From NCBI GenBank assembly GCA_963749825.1, contig CAVVOI010000013.1, positions 62,001-126,000 of the forward strand: a stretch of DNA of 64,000 nt, given 5' to 3'. Below are positions 53,903 through 63,554 of this stretch, one piece after another. The translations under genes and the position numbers were made by a program. This stretch comes from UBA11865 sp963749825 (GTDB lineage Bacteria; Chloroflexota; Anaerolineae; Promineifilales; Promineifilaceae). Each line of letters starts with the position of its first letter. Position 1 is the stretch's first letter. Under the pieces are notes generated by a model. It searched no databases. It had not been told where the DNA came from and saw only the letters and a list, made by a program, of their open reading frames with translations.

Positions 53903-54467
53903 CTACATTCCCAAGGCCTTGCAATTGGGATTCGGATACAGGTCATATCCCAGTAACTTACAACCAAAACCGTGCAATATCTGGCTCGTTGCTTCGCCAA
54001 TTTTTCTGGTGCCAATTACACCGACGACGGTACCTTTGAGGTTGAAGCCTAGCAGACCCTCCAAAAAGAAGTTTCCTTCTCGAACGCGGTTATAGGCCCG
54101 GTGGGTCTTACGACTGAGGGTCAACAGTAGGGCGATCGCGTGCTCGGCCTCGGCGTGTGGCGAATAAGCCGGTACTCGGACCACGGTGATCCCGAGCTGT
54201 TGAGCAGTTTTTAGATCGACGTGATTAAAACCGGTCGAGCGAAGCGCTATTAGCTCGGTACCACCTTCTTTCAATTGGAGCAGGACATGAGCATCAATCT
54301 GGTCGTTAACGAAAATACAGACACAAGGAAAGTCCTTGGCCAGAGGAATAGTTGCCTGTTTAGCTTAGACTCAAAGAAATGTAGCTCGTGGCCAAAGGAT
54401 TTGTTGGCTAATTCTAAGTGTCGCTGATCGTAAGGTTTTGTACTGAATATTGCTACTTTAATGATTA
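53903..54467 (-). pseudogene. D-lactate dehydrogenase-like (2-hydroxyacid dehydrogenase) pseudogene
   Basis: KVAIFSTKPYDQRHLELANKSFG begins the LdhA-type N-terminus, but no ATG, GTG or TTG lies at the right place (ATT instead). A frameshift near 54,363 moves to ATIPLAKDFPCVCIFVNDQID and on through RSTGFNHVDL, VPAYSPHAEAEHAIALLL and the start of the Rossmann motif VGVIGTRKIGEATS. The protein ends at YDLYPNPNCKALGM, so the NAD domain, Arg and catalytic His-Glu parts are gone. The damaged end abuts cbpM, tail to tail. Confidence 0.8.
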
Positions 54468-54522
54468 GGTTTTTCTGATGTCCTCTCTGGTTCCCACATC
54501 TACGCAATATGCAATGATAATC

Positions 54523-55044
54523 TCATCTTATTTCGAGTTGATGCGCAGGGATCTGCTCGGACTTTGGTTGCTGCTGTTCTGGCTCTGCCAATAGTCTTCC
54601 ACCGCGCACTGTGGCACCGATGACAAAGGCAGCGCTGACCAAAACGGCGTTCTTAATAATATATTGACCCTCTAATGTGAGGACAAACGGAAACTTCACG
54701 AAAACTGCAGTTGGGTTCAAAACAATTGGAGAAGCTGCGCCAATCATTTGGAACAACAATAGCAGGATAGTAAGCCGCATGAACTTACCGGTGATAAATC
54801 CCAGTCCTATTACCATTTCCCAAATAGCCAAGACGGGCAGAAACAGTTCCATCGGCAAGAAAGGCAAAGTCTCGCGAACAAGTGTCTCAGCCGGACTCGC
54901 ACCTGGAAAGAGTTTCAGAGCCCCAAACCAAAAAAAGACAACGCCAACAGAAATGCGTAATAAGGTTAAGCCGTGCCTAGCCATCCATTTGACAATGATA
55001 GTATCAGCCTTGTCAAACCTAACACTTAGTGTTCTTGTGATCAT
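54523..55044 (-). CDS. DoxX-family membrane protein
   Basis: 173 residues, four TM helices (about 25-45, 70-88, 93-112, 128-148). ISVGVVFFWFGALKLFPGASPAE and WEMVIGLGFITGKFMRL are typical of DoxX-like proteins. Role is uncertain; some act with thiosulfate:quinone or redox-stress systems. Stands alone. Confidence 0.78.
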   Translation of the reverse strand: MITRTLSVRFDKADTIIVKWMARHGLTLLRISVGVVFFWFGALKLFPGASPAETLVRETLPFLPMELFLPVLAIWEMVIGLGFITGKFMRLTILLLLFQMIGAASPIVLNPTAVFVKFPFVLTLEGQYIIKNAVLVSAAFVIGATVRGGRLLAEPEQQQPKSEQIPAHQLEIR

Positions 55045-55164
55045 CAGATATTTCCTGTTTTCTCATACTTTATGTGATTATTTTCACAATATTCTATTCT
55101 ATCCTATGTGAGGCTGATAACAAGGGGTTTGCGTCCCCGTTAAGTACCTTTTTATCTAGTCATT

Positions 55165-55947
55165 TTACGAGTATTTTAATCGCAATGAAGTAGTTGGATT
55201 GATGATAATTCCAGAGTCAAGGTCACCAAACATCTCGTTCTTCTTGCTCCCCCAGCGCCAATAGAAGAGGGTAATATAGGCGCATAGTACAGCGTCAAGC
55301 GTGTCTTCATAGTTTTTGAGAGCTTTGCCTCTTGTTGGTGACAAATCTATGTGCGTTAAATCTTTGAAATTAGTTGTCGGTCGTAAGGGTGGCTCAGCGA
55401 CCGTTAGTTTCTCCCACAGAAGTCGCCGAAATTCTGTTAAGCCTCGTTTTTTATCAGCTACGCGACCTTTTTTGTACTGTATAATCCGGGGTAGGTCAAA
55501 CAATACCACGTATGCAGAATGGGTGTATGCTTCGAAGAACCATCGGCCGCCCCGCCTTATATCGATATGCGGATCAATATCCTGTGAGAAACCGTAGCGT
55601 TCCAGATTTTTAGCAAACTGAACGCTCTCGGCATCCGGATAGAGGGTCAAGTTGGAGCTATGTGTCGAAGCATGTCGATTTCCATACTTCTCACTAATCT
55701 GTGTCTCGCAGGGACGTCGCCCGGTCTGATTGTTGATAATCAGCGGTGCATCGACGGCAATAACGGTGTTATCTGTACTCAGACTGAGGATGATGTCTGA
55801 GATTTCTACCAAAGAATAGCGGTTGGCGTGATGGCAAATGAGCTCGGCTCCCTCAGAGTTTCCCTGGGCAACAGCGATACCACTTGGATTCTTTCCGGTC
55901 CTCCATGCGAGATCGACACCGATAAATGTCGTTATGTTGTTATTCAT
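55165..55947 (-). CDS. DUF429 protein (RNase H-like fold)
   Basis: 260 residues from the ATG at 55947; the longer frame to 56016 adds a stretch without family similarity. TFIGVDLAWRTGKNPSGIAVA supplies the first acidic residue of the RNase H-like fold, AVDAPLI the second, and TLDAVLCAYITLFYW the C-terminal Asp. RPCETQISEKYGNRHASTHSSN is characteristic of DUF429. Predicted nuclease-like; no function demonstrated for the family to my knowledge. Confidence 0.8.
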   Translation of the reverse strand: MNNNITTFIGVDLAWRTGKNPSGIAVAQGNSEGAELICHHANRYSLVEISDIILSLSTDNTVIAVDAPLIINNQTGRRPCETQISEKYGNRHASTHSSNLTLYPDAESVQFAKNLERYGFSQDIDPHIDIRRGGRWFFEAYTHSAYVVLFDLPRIIQYKKGRVADKKRGLTEFRRLLWEKLTVAEPPLRPTTNFKDLTHIDLSPTRGKALKNYEDTLDAVLCAYITLFYWRWGSKKNEMFGDLDSGIIINPTTSLRLKYS

Positions 55948-56025
55948 GGGTATCAACTGCGAGAATCTATTTGGCCAGAAATAAGCAATTGAGTGAATCA
56001 GTTTCCCCGGTCGCAAATGGATAGT

Positions 56026-56484
56026 TTAGAACTTGGACTGATCCAGAAAATTACGTAGAGCTTTGCCCTTTTCCTTCGTGAAACTTCCCTCTGTACGCCA
56101 CAACACGTCACCCGATTTTTCAAACAGGTAAACCCATATGTTCTGCTCGCTGTCAATATCGAGGGCTTTTCTAAACGCGCGCTTATCCAGATAAAGAGTG
56201 ATCGTACGAGCACGTGTCGATTCGTCTGGAATTCCCGCGCGCATGCCTTCGTTTAAAAATGTGCGATAAACGAATCCCCTACCTGATAAGGTGGGAAATT
56301 CATAATAGTGGAATCCAGGGTATTCTTTCGCCAACTGTTCCACAAAAGGAACCCATTCATCTACTTGGTCTTGGTGCCAACGTAAAAAAGCAATGAAGAC
56401 TAAGTTGATTTGCCCAGCGAAATCATCTGGAAAGGCCATCTTCTGTCGGGCTAGATTGCTACCTTTGACCTGCGGTAATTTCAT
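56026..56484 (-). CDS. ATP10-like thioredoxin-fold protein
   Basis: 152 residues. FPDDFAGQINLVFIAFLRWHQDQVDEWVPFVEQL, NEGMRAGIPDESTRARTITLYLDKRAFRKALDI and VYLFEKSGDVLWRTEGSF resemble bacterial homologues of the mitochondrial ATP synthase assembly factor Atp10, a thioredoxin-like fold. No CxxC pair is present, so it is not a redox enzyme. The bacterial function is unknown. Confidence 0.6.
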   Translation of the reverse strand: MKLPQVKGSNLARQKMAFPDDFAGQINLVFIAFLRWHQDQVDEWVPFVEQLAKEYPGFHYYEFPTLSGRGFVYRTFLNEGMRAGIPDESTRARTITLYLDKRAFRKALDIDSEQNIWVYLFEKSGDVLWRTEGSFTKEKGKALRNFLDQSKF

Positions 56485-56673
56485 GTTTAACCTTCTTGTT
56501 TATTGATTAGTCCGACGGCCTTTCTATGATTGATTCATCGCAGCAACCAACATCAACCCGTCAATTTTGCTTGGCATCACCGTTATCATCAACTTACTTT
56601 TAAGAACATTTATTTGACACGCTTTCACTGGCAGCAGTAGTTGCCGTTGCAGTAATAATCATTTGGCCATTAC

Positions 56674-58173
56674 TTACCTGACAGGTAATGGCGTATGTGA
56701 GATTTCAATGGCTCTTTGGGCGATTGAATCGATCATGCTGGAGAAGATAAGACCGTGAAGTGGGTAAAGCCCGTACCAATAAAGCATCCCTGAAAGACCT
56801 TTTGAGGCAAAATAAGAAGTCTGCACTAGATCAGTACTCCCATCATCCTTTTTGTTGACCTCGAACTGAAGCCAGCCTTGACCAGGCAGTTTCATTTCCG
56901 CTCGTAGGCGGAGCAGGTGATTGGGTTGCACTAGCTCCACGCGCCAGAAGTCCAAGGCTTCGCCTTGCCTAAGAACATCAGGATGACGACGGCCGCGGCG
57001 CATGCCCACACCACCTATCACGCGATCCAATGCCCCACGCATTTGCCATAGCCAGTTATGGGGAGGCCAACCGCGATCTCCGCCCAAGCCGGAAAATGCT
57101 TGGAAAACGGCCGACGGCGGCGCATTTACCACTTTTTGCCGCCGTTCAATAAGCATACCTTGTTCCTGTGTCAAATGAACCGGTTCAATATCTCCCTGGC
57201 TGGAAGCGAGAGCGTCGCTCCACAGGGTTTCGATATCCCCTTCTTCAATTTGTTCGAGTGACAAGCGAACAGCAGTTTCAAAGTCTAGCGGATCGATGGT
57301 AGGAAACAAATCCCGCGCCGACTGATCTCGCACAAGCAACTCATTGCGTAAGCCCTCAATAAGTGGTGTGGCCACGCTGGCTGAAACCGGCGTCATCCAA
57401 TGCACCCAATAGGATGAGAGACGCGGTGTCAAGACAGGCACGCGGATGATTAGGCGACGCAGGCCACGAATGCGGGCATAGGTCATCATCATTTCGGCAT
57501 ATGTCAACGCGTCTGGGGCGCCTATTTCAATAATTTTACCTTGGCTTGCCGGCGTCTGCAGGGCAGTGTTAAGGTAATTGAGCACATCACGAATAGCAAT
57601 GGGCTGCATTTTAGTGTACACCCAGCGTGGTGCGATCATGACTGGCAGCCGTTCGGTGAGGTTGCGCATCATTTCAAAGGAAAGGCTCCCGGATCCAACG
57701 ACCATGCCTGCACGAAACTCAGTGACGGGTACGTCGAACCGTCGCAAGGCGTCACCAGTTTGCTGTCTTGACAGCAAATGCTTAGATAATTTGCTATCCG
57801 GGTCTCCCAAACCGCCCAGGTAAATGATGTTTTTCACATCAGCATCTGCAGCCGCAGTGGCAAAGTTTTCCGCCGCTTCTATATCACGTGCACTGAATTC
57901 GGTGTGTCCACCCATGCTATGAATGAGGTAGTATGCGACGTTTATGCCTTGCATGGCTGCGGTCAACGAACTGGGTTCTAAGACATCACCCAAGGCGATC
58001 TCTACTTGATCTTTCCAGTTGCGGCCATTCAGGCGTGTAGCGTTTCCCCTTAGCAAGACCCGTACCCGGTAACCCTGCTCCAAGAGGTGTGGAACCAGAC
58101 GGCCACCGACATAGCCGGTCACCCCAGTGACAAGCACCGAGGTTTTGTTTGCTCGCCTTTCCACTTCCTCCAT
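56674..58173 (-). CDS. SDR-type NAD(P)-binding protein with C-terminal DUF2867 domain
   Basis: 499 residues. The Rossmann motif TGVTGYVGGRLVPHLLEQG near residue 17 opens an atypical SDR domain to about 310. From about 340 the START/SRPBCC-like DUF2867 domain follows (DRGWPPHNWLWQMRGALDRVIGGVG, LRLRAEMKLPGQGWLQFEV, ASKGLSGMLYWYGLYPLHGLIF). Bacterial homologues often lie beside photolyase genes, as here. A GGAGG inside the end of the tiny ORF upstream serves as ribosome-binding site. Substrate unknown. Confidence 0.85.
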   Translation of the reverse strand: MEEVERRANKTSVLVTGVTGYVGGRLVPHLLEQGYRVRVLLRGNATRLNGRNWKDQVEIALGDVLEPSSLTAAMQGINVAYYLIHSMGGHTEFSARDIEAAENFATAAADADVKNIIYLGGLGDPDSKLSKHLLSRQQTGDALRRFDVPVTEFRAGMVVGSGSLSFEMMRNLTERLPVMIAPRWVYTKMQPIAIRDVLNYLNTALQTPASQGKIIEIGAPDALTYAEMMMTYARIRGLRRLIIRVPVLTPRLSSYWVHWMTPVSASVATPLIEGLRNELLVRDQSARDLFPTIDPLDFETAVRLSLEQIEEGDIETLWSDALASSQGDIEPVHLTQEQGMLIERRQKVVNAPPSAVFQAFSGLGGDRGWPPHNWLWQMRGALDRVIGGVGMRRGRRHPDVLRQGEALDFWRVELVQPNHLLRLRAEMKLPGQGWLQFEVNKKDDGSTDLVQTSYFASKGLSGMLYWYGLYPLHGLIFSSMIDSIAQRAIEISHTPLPVR

Positions 58174-58175
58174 CG

Positions 58176-58283
58176 TTATTCCTCCCTCGATTCCTTGTAG
58201 TCAAGGTAAGCCGCAACGGCCAAAGGACCAACCGCCAGCAAGAATGCAACGAGGCCGAAAACAAACAAAAACGTTTCATTCAT
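58176..58283 (-). CDS. Tiny single-helix membrane protein (35 aa)
   Basis: ATG at 58283, stop TAA at 58176-58178. An N-terminal hydrophobic helix (LFVFGLVAFLLAVGPLAVAAYL) is followed by a charged tail ending KESREE. It overlaps the upstream 60-codon ORF by 8 bases, and its last codons contain the GGAGG used by the SDR gene two bases on, so the three are translationally linked. No family recognised. Confidence 0.6.
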   Translation of the reverse strand: MNETFLFVFGLVAFLLAVGPLAVAAYLDYKESREE

Positions 58284-58458
58284 TTTTGCTGCTCCCGGCG
58301 AATACTAAAGCCCCAAAGCTAAGGATAGAGGGAACCCAGATACCGACGAAGATACCTTGCGATTCCGAGCCATTGAACCACAGATATACAGACAAAAGGA
58401 ATGACAAAAAGGCTGCTGCCAAAATTGATGCTTTTGCAATTCTTATTCTTGAACTCAT
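58276..58458 (-). CDS. Small two-helix membrane protein (60 aa)
   Basis: Two hydrophobic helices (about 9-28 and 34-54) with a short polar turn; basic N-terminus MSSRIRIAK. Overlaps the 35-aa ORF and belongs to the SDR transcript. No family recognised, but the layout resembles small accessory membrane subunits. Confidence 0.55.
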   Translation of the reverse strand: MSSRIRIAKASILAAAFLSFLLSVYLWFNGSESQGIFVGIWVPSILSFGALVFAGSSKNE

Positions 58459-58759
58459 ACTAATTTTCTTCCTTTGGGATCTATCACATTGCCGTTCACA
58501 GGTTTCTTTTTGCTGCGTACTGAGTTGCTTAAAGCTATTATAGTCCAGATGGCGAAATTGGTCTTGGATACTGTTCCGCTCTTCGATAGCCTATCCTTGT
58601 TAGCGACGCTATCGATTTGCTGGATGCCAGGGTAGCATAGTCTGAAACGCTTATGGTGCCTCCCCAGACCAGCGAGACAGATTCCTTCATAATACCTGGC
58701 CTTTTGATACCTAGCATGCGTGACCAGATGGTTAAGGTGAAGATTTGGTACAATTGTCC

Positions 58760-60289
58760 ATGGTGAATAAGCACAGAGTCAGCGTCTGGGTTCTTGGCGA
58801 TCAACTACTAAATAAACATCCCGCAATAGAGGCTGCGGAAACAAACCACGGCCGCGGATCTGTCCGAATTGTGATGGTGGAGAGCCGGCGCCGGGTACGC
58901 AGGTTGGCCTACCACCGCAAGAAACTGGTCCTGATATACAGCGCTATGCGCCACTACGCCCGTCGCCTGCAGACAGAAGGCTATGTTGTCGATTATCAGC
59001 AGACTGAAACCTTCCTGGAGGGCTTGAAAGCGCATGAAGTCGCGCATGGCTCCGCTCATCTTTATACTATGGCAGCTAGCACATACGGCGGCCGTCGCTT
59101 CCAGGAAGCTAGGCTGGCAGACGCCCTCGACCTCCCCGTTACCGTACTCGCAAACAACCAGTTCCTATCAGAAAAGTATAGTCCATTACCCGATCCAATA
59201 CCTGGCAAACGCTATGTGATGGAGCACTTCTACCGGGCCATGCGCCGCCATTTTAGGCTGCTGATCGACGAGGCGGGGGAACCGGTTGGTGGTCAGTGGA
59301 ACTACGACAGGTTGAACCGGAAACGATTACCAAGAGGGTTGACCTTGCCTGAAATCCCCCGTTTTCCGCCTGATGAGATCACTTTAAAAGTAATGAAAGA
59401 GATTGAGGATTCGGGAGAAGGGTTTGGGGAACTCACAGGGTTCGACCTGGCCGTAACACATGAACAGGCACAGGCGGCGTTTGAGGATTTCCTGACCAGG
59501 CGCCTGGCGGATTTTGGCCCATATGAGGATGCCATGAGTCGGAACCACACTACCCTCTTCCATTCGGTCCTTTCGCCTTACCTCAACCTGGGCCTCCTAG
59601 ATCCGCTGACTCTAGCCCGGGCTGCTGAAGATCGTTATCATGCCAAGACTAGCCCAATAAATTCGGTGGAGGGCTTCATCCGCCAGATTGTCGGCTGGAG
59701 GGAGTTTATCTACTGGCAATATTGGCGAACTATGCCTGATATTTTGATGGCCAACTTCTGGGGAGCGAATCGGTCAATGCCTGATTGGTTCTGGGATGGA
59801 AAAACCGAGATGAACTGCCTACGGCATGTGTTGTCACGTGTGCTCGAACAGGGTTACGCGCATCACATAGAGCGGTTGATGGTGCTAGCGAACTTTTGTC
59901 TTCTGGCGGGATTAGATCCCATCGCTGTAAACGATTGGTTTACCCTTGGGTTTATCGACGCCTATGAATGGGTGATGGTCCCCAATGTGCTGGGGATGGG
60001 ATTGAACGCTGATGGCGGGATCATCGCCACCAAACCGTATATTGCCTCTGCCAACTACATTAATAAGATGAGCGACTATTGTCAGTCTTGCGGTTACTAT
60101 CGAAAGGAGCGCACTGGCCCGAAGGCGTGTCCCTTCAATACATTGTACTGGAACTTTCTGATTATGAACGAGGAAGTCTTGCGCACCAACCCTCGCCTGG
60201 GACGCAATGTACTCGGGCTGCGGCATCTGGACGGTGCAGAAAGGCAGGCTGTGATCGAACAGGCAGAAAGATATCTGAATAACCTTTAA
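58760..60289 (+). CDS. phrB: Iron-sulfur bacterial cryptochrome/photolyase (PhrB-type)
   Basis: 509 residues from the ATG at 58760. Four Cys ligands for a [4Fe-4S] cluster fall at 353, 441, 444 and 457, with the spacing (88, 3, 13) known from Agrobacterium PhrB, a (6-4) photolyase. The N-terminal half has the DUF-type photolyase-related start VSVWVLGDQLLNKHPAI. The FAD domain shows VEGFIRQIVGWREFIYW and NVLGMGLNADGGIIATKPYIASANYI. Divergent from the SDR operon, so light-responsive co-control is plausible. It lies about 300 bases from that operon's start. Confidence 0.92.
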   Translation: MVNKHRVSVWVLGDQLLNKHPAIEAAETNHGRGSVRIVMVESRRRVRRLAYHRKKLVLIYSAMRHYARRLQTEGYVVDYQQTETFLEGLKAHEVAHGSAHLYTMAASTYGGRRFQEARLADALDLPVTVLANNQFLSEKYSPLPDPIPGKRYVMEHFYRAMRRHFRLLIDEAGEPVGGQWNYDRLNRKRLPRGLTLPEIPRFPPDEITLKVMKEIEDSGEGFGELTGFDLAVTHEQAQAAFEDFLTRRLADFGPYEDAMSRNHTTLFHSVLSPYLNLGLLDPLTLARAAEDRYHAKTSPINSVEGFIRQIVGWREFIYWQYWRTMPDILMANFWGANRSMPDWFWDGKTEMNCLRHVLSRVLEQGYAHHIERLMVLANFCLLAGLDPIAVNDWFTLGFIDAYEWVMVPNVLGMGLNADGGIIATKPYIASANYINKMSDYCQSCGYYRKERTGPKACPFNTLYWNFLIMNEEVLRTNPRLGRNVLGLRHLDGAERQAVIEQAERYLNNL

Positions 60290-60417
60290 GCATCAGTCGT
60301 TCGACGTAAAATGGTGCGACATCTGTCGCGGATGATAAGTACCTTATCGTGACCGCTATTATGGTTAGCCTATTGGATCGGCTGATTCTTGGATTCTCAG
60401 TCAAAGGACGAGAACGT

Positions 60418-60740
60418 ATGGATAAGACAGGAATTGTTTGGGTCACAGGAGGAGATATTGGTCGCACGTTGTTGGTACAACAACTCTGCGATCAGGAATG
60501 GAAGACCATCGCCATAGCTTGGAACGAATCTAATCTGGAATCAATTACACAATATGTCCTCGAGGTCGATGTGTCAGATCCTCGCCAGGTTCAAACAGCA
60601 GTCTATTCTTCGGCAATGGAGTTTGATTCGGCTAATCTTCAGATCTAACCGGCGGCGATATCATGGCTACTAGGGTTGCCGCTCGCATTCTAAAAGCCTA
60701 CGAAGATGGATATAAAGGAGTCCTTGCTCTGATAGGTTGA
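60418..60740 (+). pseudogene. Short-chain dehydrogenase remnant
   Basis: MDKTGIVWVTGGDIGRTLLVQQLCDQEW from the ATG at 60418 is an SDR N-terminus with a damaged glycine motif. After DPRQVQTAVYSS the frame ends at 60648. In another frame TGGDIMATRVAARILKAYEDGYKG resembles an SDR C-terminus, stopping at 60738-60740. The catalytic middle (Ser, YxxxK) is missing, so this is an internal deletion product. Confidence 0.6.
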
Positions 60741-60889
60741 AAGAATCGGGAAGATCTACCATGATACTCTAGCTAGATTTTTTTCTATCTGGAAAAGACC
60801 AAGCGACTTCCAAGTCGGGCTGCAGGACTGATACCAGATGGTGATTCGCCAAGAAGGTTTCACTCAGACTGCCAGCCAAGATACTCACT

Positions 60890-61114
60890 GGTCGAGACCA
60901 AATCCCATATCCGCCATCACATTTAAAATTGACCTTGCATGGAAGCGGCGTAACCTGTCATTTCCACATACCCGTGGCCGGCTACTTGCTGGCCAGCCCG
61001 GCTACCCGCTATACGCACTGCGCCTTCCTGACCAGTCATCCTTCCTGCCAATATCTCATTCAAAACCAATAATCGTTTCTGTTCCTTCACGTTCAATGTC
61101 ACCTTCTCTTTCAT
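60890..61114 (-). pseudogene. Transposase N-terminal remnant
   Basis: MKEKVTLNVKEQKRLLVLNEILAGRMT matches the helix-turn-helix N-terminus of ISNCY/IS481-type transposases; beyond it the sequence is scrambled and no catalytic domain follows. Confidence 0.45.
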
Positions 61115-61386
61115 ACGGGTGACATTTTTACTGGAAAGTTAGCTGGTGACAGAATTACTGAAGAATAACAAGATTATAGTACCCTGGTTGACAATGCTAG
61201 GATGATTTTTACTATTTTTACTGGCGCAACCTTTAACAGCTAACAGCTGACATCCGAATAAGTACTTACCTTGGAATTTTCCAATGTAGGAAAAAAGCCT
61301 ATTCTTTCGGTTTGCTCAAGGCAGAGCGTTTGACATAATGCTAGCCTTGTTTTCTTGATTCAACCTGTTCAATTTGGGAGGTACAA

Positions 61387-61575
61387 ATGAAGAAAACATT
61401 GATTTTGGTAGTGGTAGTTTTGATGCTGGCAGTTATGGTGGCAGGAACTGCATTTGCCGACCCAGGTGGTGCTCCTGGAGCCCATGGAGTTGATGGGAAG
61501 GATTTTGGCAAAGCGGTAAGTGCTTTAGCTCAATCAGAGCCAGGTGCAGTTGCGGCCCATGTAACCGGCAAATAA
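61387..61575 (+). CDS. Small exported protein (62 aa)
   Basis: GGGAGG precedes the ATG. Residues 1-24 form a classical signal peptide (MKKTLILVVVVLM...GTAFA) cleaved before DPGGAPG. The mature peptide of about 38 residues is Gly/Ala/His-rich without Cys. A strong rho-independent terminator follows 27 bases after the stop, so this is a monocistronic, intact gene amid broken ones. No family recognised. Confidence 0.75.
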   Translation: MKKTLILVVVVLMLAVMVAGTAFADPGGAPGAHGVDGKDFGKAVSALAQSEPGAVAAHVTGK

Positions 61576-61602
61576 ATTATCTATTCTTTTTCATTTAATT
61601 TG

Positions 61603-61633
61603 GACCCAGTCGTACAAGGCTGGGTCTTTTTTT
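61603..61633 (+). terminator. Rho-independent terminator
   Basis: GACCCAG (61603-61609) pairs perfectly with CTGGGTC (61620-61626), 10-base loop, followed by seven T (61627-61633). Confidence 0.9.
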
Positions 61634-61638
61634 ATCAG

Positions 61639-62241
61639 CTAAGTGGCTGTTAGGTGCTGGAATAAGGTACGGAGCACGAAGCGGGACGAAAGCAAAAGAT
61701 ACCCAGCGGCCAGCAATGCCGGGGCTAAGAACGCACCCACGCCCGGCAGTGAGGCGAAGATAGCCTGGTCCGGGTGCTGGGCAAAGAGGGTGTTGAGAGC
61801 CCGCTGCACCTCTCTCTTGGCCAGGATAAGCTCTCGCAACTGCTGAGCCAGAAGCCGAGCTTCGTCCTGGAAAACGGCGACGGTGGCCGCTCTGGCCTGT
61901 AGCGGGGTGTGTTGGAGGCGGGCGTAGCAAGCCAGCAAGCCTTGTCGGTTCCAATATCCTTGCTGCTGGGCGAAGGTGGCGAACGCCTCGTAAGAGAGGG
62001 CCGTCAATGCCTGAGGGGTGTTGTAGGCCGCAATGAACGCCAGCGTGGTGGGAACCATCAGTCCGCTGAACAGCTGCAATGCCTGTGGATAGTAGCGCAA
62101 CAGTGCGGCTCGCAACCGATTGTGGATACGGTTGGCCGTATGGGTCAGAAACGTGACGAATCCGACCCGAGCGCGAATCTGACGGGTGAGCTGACTGTCC
62201 GGTCGCCACGGATGCAGCCGCGGGCGGTCTGTGCGCAGCAA
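61639..62241 (-). pseudogene. IS110-family transposase fragment
   Basis: About 200 residues from the middle and C-terminal half. NRIHNRLRAALLRYYPQALQLFSGL and the Transposase_20 motif FASLPGVGAFLAPALLAAG are typical of IS110/IS116/IS902. The N-terminal DEDD nuclease domain is missing (joined at about 62,240 to an antiporter fragment). The Ser-recombinase-like C-terminus is also lost. Confidence 0.75.
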
Positions 62242-62655
62242 GTCAGCCAGAAACTAGGCATGAAGCGCATCATTACACCGGTGATCAACTGGGCCAAAGG
62301 CCCGGCCTCGCTGGTGCTGGTGACCATGCTGACGTCCATCGGACTCAACTTCGCCACGGCGGATCCCTTCTTTAGCATCATGCTGACCTCGCGGATGTTT
62401 CGCTCACAATACGCTAAAAAACGCCTCAAACCGGTATTGCTCAGCACCTCCATAAATGACTCCGGCACCATCTTCTCCCACATCATCCCCTGGAACATCG
62501 ATGGCGCTTTCTACGCCGGGACGTTAGGGCTGTCCACCTCGCAGTGGGCGCTATACACCTTCTTCGCTTATCTGACTATGATTGTGACTTTCTTGATGAT
62601 CCGTGCCTACTTTCTACGCAAGGATCAACTGCCGGAAGACGAGGATGCCGATTAG
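62242..62655 (+). pseudogene. Na+/H+ antiporter NhaC C-terminal fragment
   Basis: About 138 residues. LTSIGLNFATADPFFSIMLTSRMFRSQYAKK, LKPVLLSTSINDSGTIFSHIIPWNIDGAFYAGTLG and a final TM helix correspond to the last third of NhaC. The first two thirds are absent; upstream is transposase DNA in the opposite orientation. Almost certainly non-functional. Confidence 0.75.
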
Positions 62656-62732
62656 GTGTACGGTGCTGAACCGACAGATCTGCCCTCGGCTCAGGATTTA
62701 GCATAACAAGATTCTAGATTTGGGAGAAAAAG

Positions 62733-63347
62733 ATGACGAATTCACAAAATCCCCTTGATGTACCGGGCGCAAAACCGACGCTTCCAATTTCAATTGGGAA
62801 GAAGCCGTTTGACCACGATTTCACCACGCAAGCCAGGAAATACTGGAGTAACATGCACATGCAGATGGGCGGCGATCATGCTGTCTGTTACACGACTCAT
62901 TTATCGGAATTCATGCCGACGGCAATTGCGAACCCTACGGGAGCGGTCAGTGTTCTGGAGCGTGCGTTGCGGAAGGAGATCGGCGAGACGACGTTCCTAC
63001 GCGGCAATGACCAGTCCTCAATCCCGCTCGACGAATACGCCAATAACGGCAAGCAGCGGGTCTACGCGGTCATGATTCTCGAGAAAGGTAGGGTCATCTA
63101 CGAGGCCTACCCCGGAATGAACCCACAGATGATGCACATCTGGGCATCGGTTTCCAAAACCACGGTTGGATTGCTGGCGACGCTCCTGGAAGCCGAGGGC
63201 GTTCTCGATACCAGCCTGCAGGTTCCCCAATACGTGAAAGAATTCGAAGGCACGGCTTGGAGCCAAGTGGTTGGCGTAATTTGGGTTTGGCATCACTACT
63301 GGATGTTTTGCTTTCACCCCAAGTCAGCTTTACACCTAGGAGGCTGA
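62733..63347 (+). pseudogene. Truncated serine hydrolase (beta-lactamase/class C PBP family)
   Basis: The first 180 residues are a beta-lactamase-family domain with the SxxK motif in WASVSKTTVG (about residue 140). After KEFEGTAWSQV, where relatives continue with TVRDVLDM, the sequence changes to unrelated residues and stops at 63345. The Tyr-x-Asn and HxG motifs are lost. An intact start with GGGAG upstream suggests the truncation is recent. Confidence 0.65.
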
Positions 63348-63554
63348 TGGCTTTGACTAACTGAGCTAGTGCCTGTTTCTGTGATTCTTCGGTGAGCTGC
63401 CAATCAGTTATTTGTTTGATTTGTTCGCAGGTAATACTATCAGTCAAACGAGCCAATGTGTACGGGCCGATATTTGTTTAGAACGTGACGATTGCGCGCT
63501 TGATTAGTATCAAGAATAAATTGAATCCTATAATCTGTTCTCGAGGAAAGTACC

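Noticed and set aside
63094..63456. 120-codon minus-strand frame starting MARLTDSITCEQIKQ
   Set aside because: Only the first 50 or so residues look protein-like; the rest is antisense to the serine hydrolase fragment. It may be another truncated gene, but no family is recognisable.
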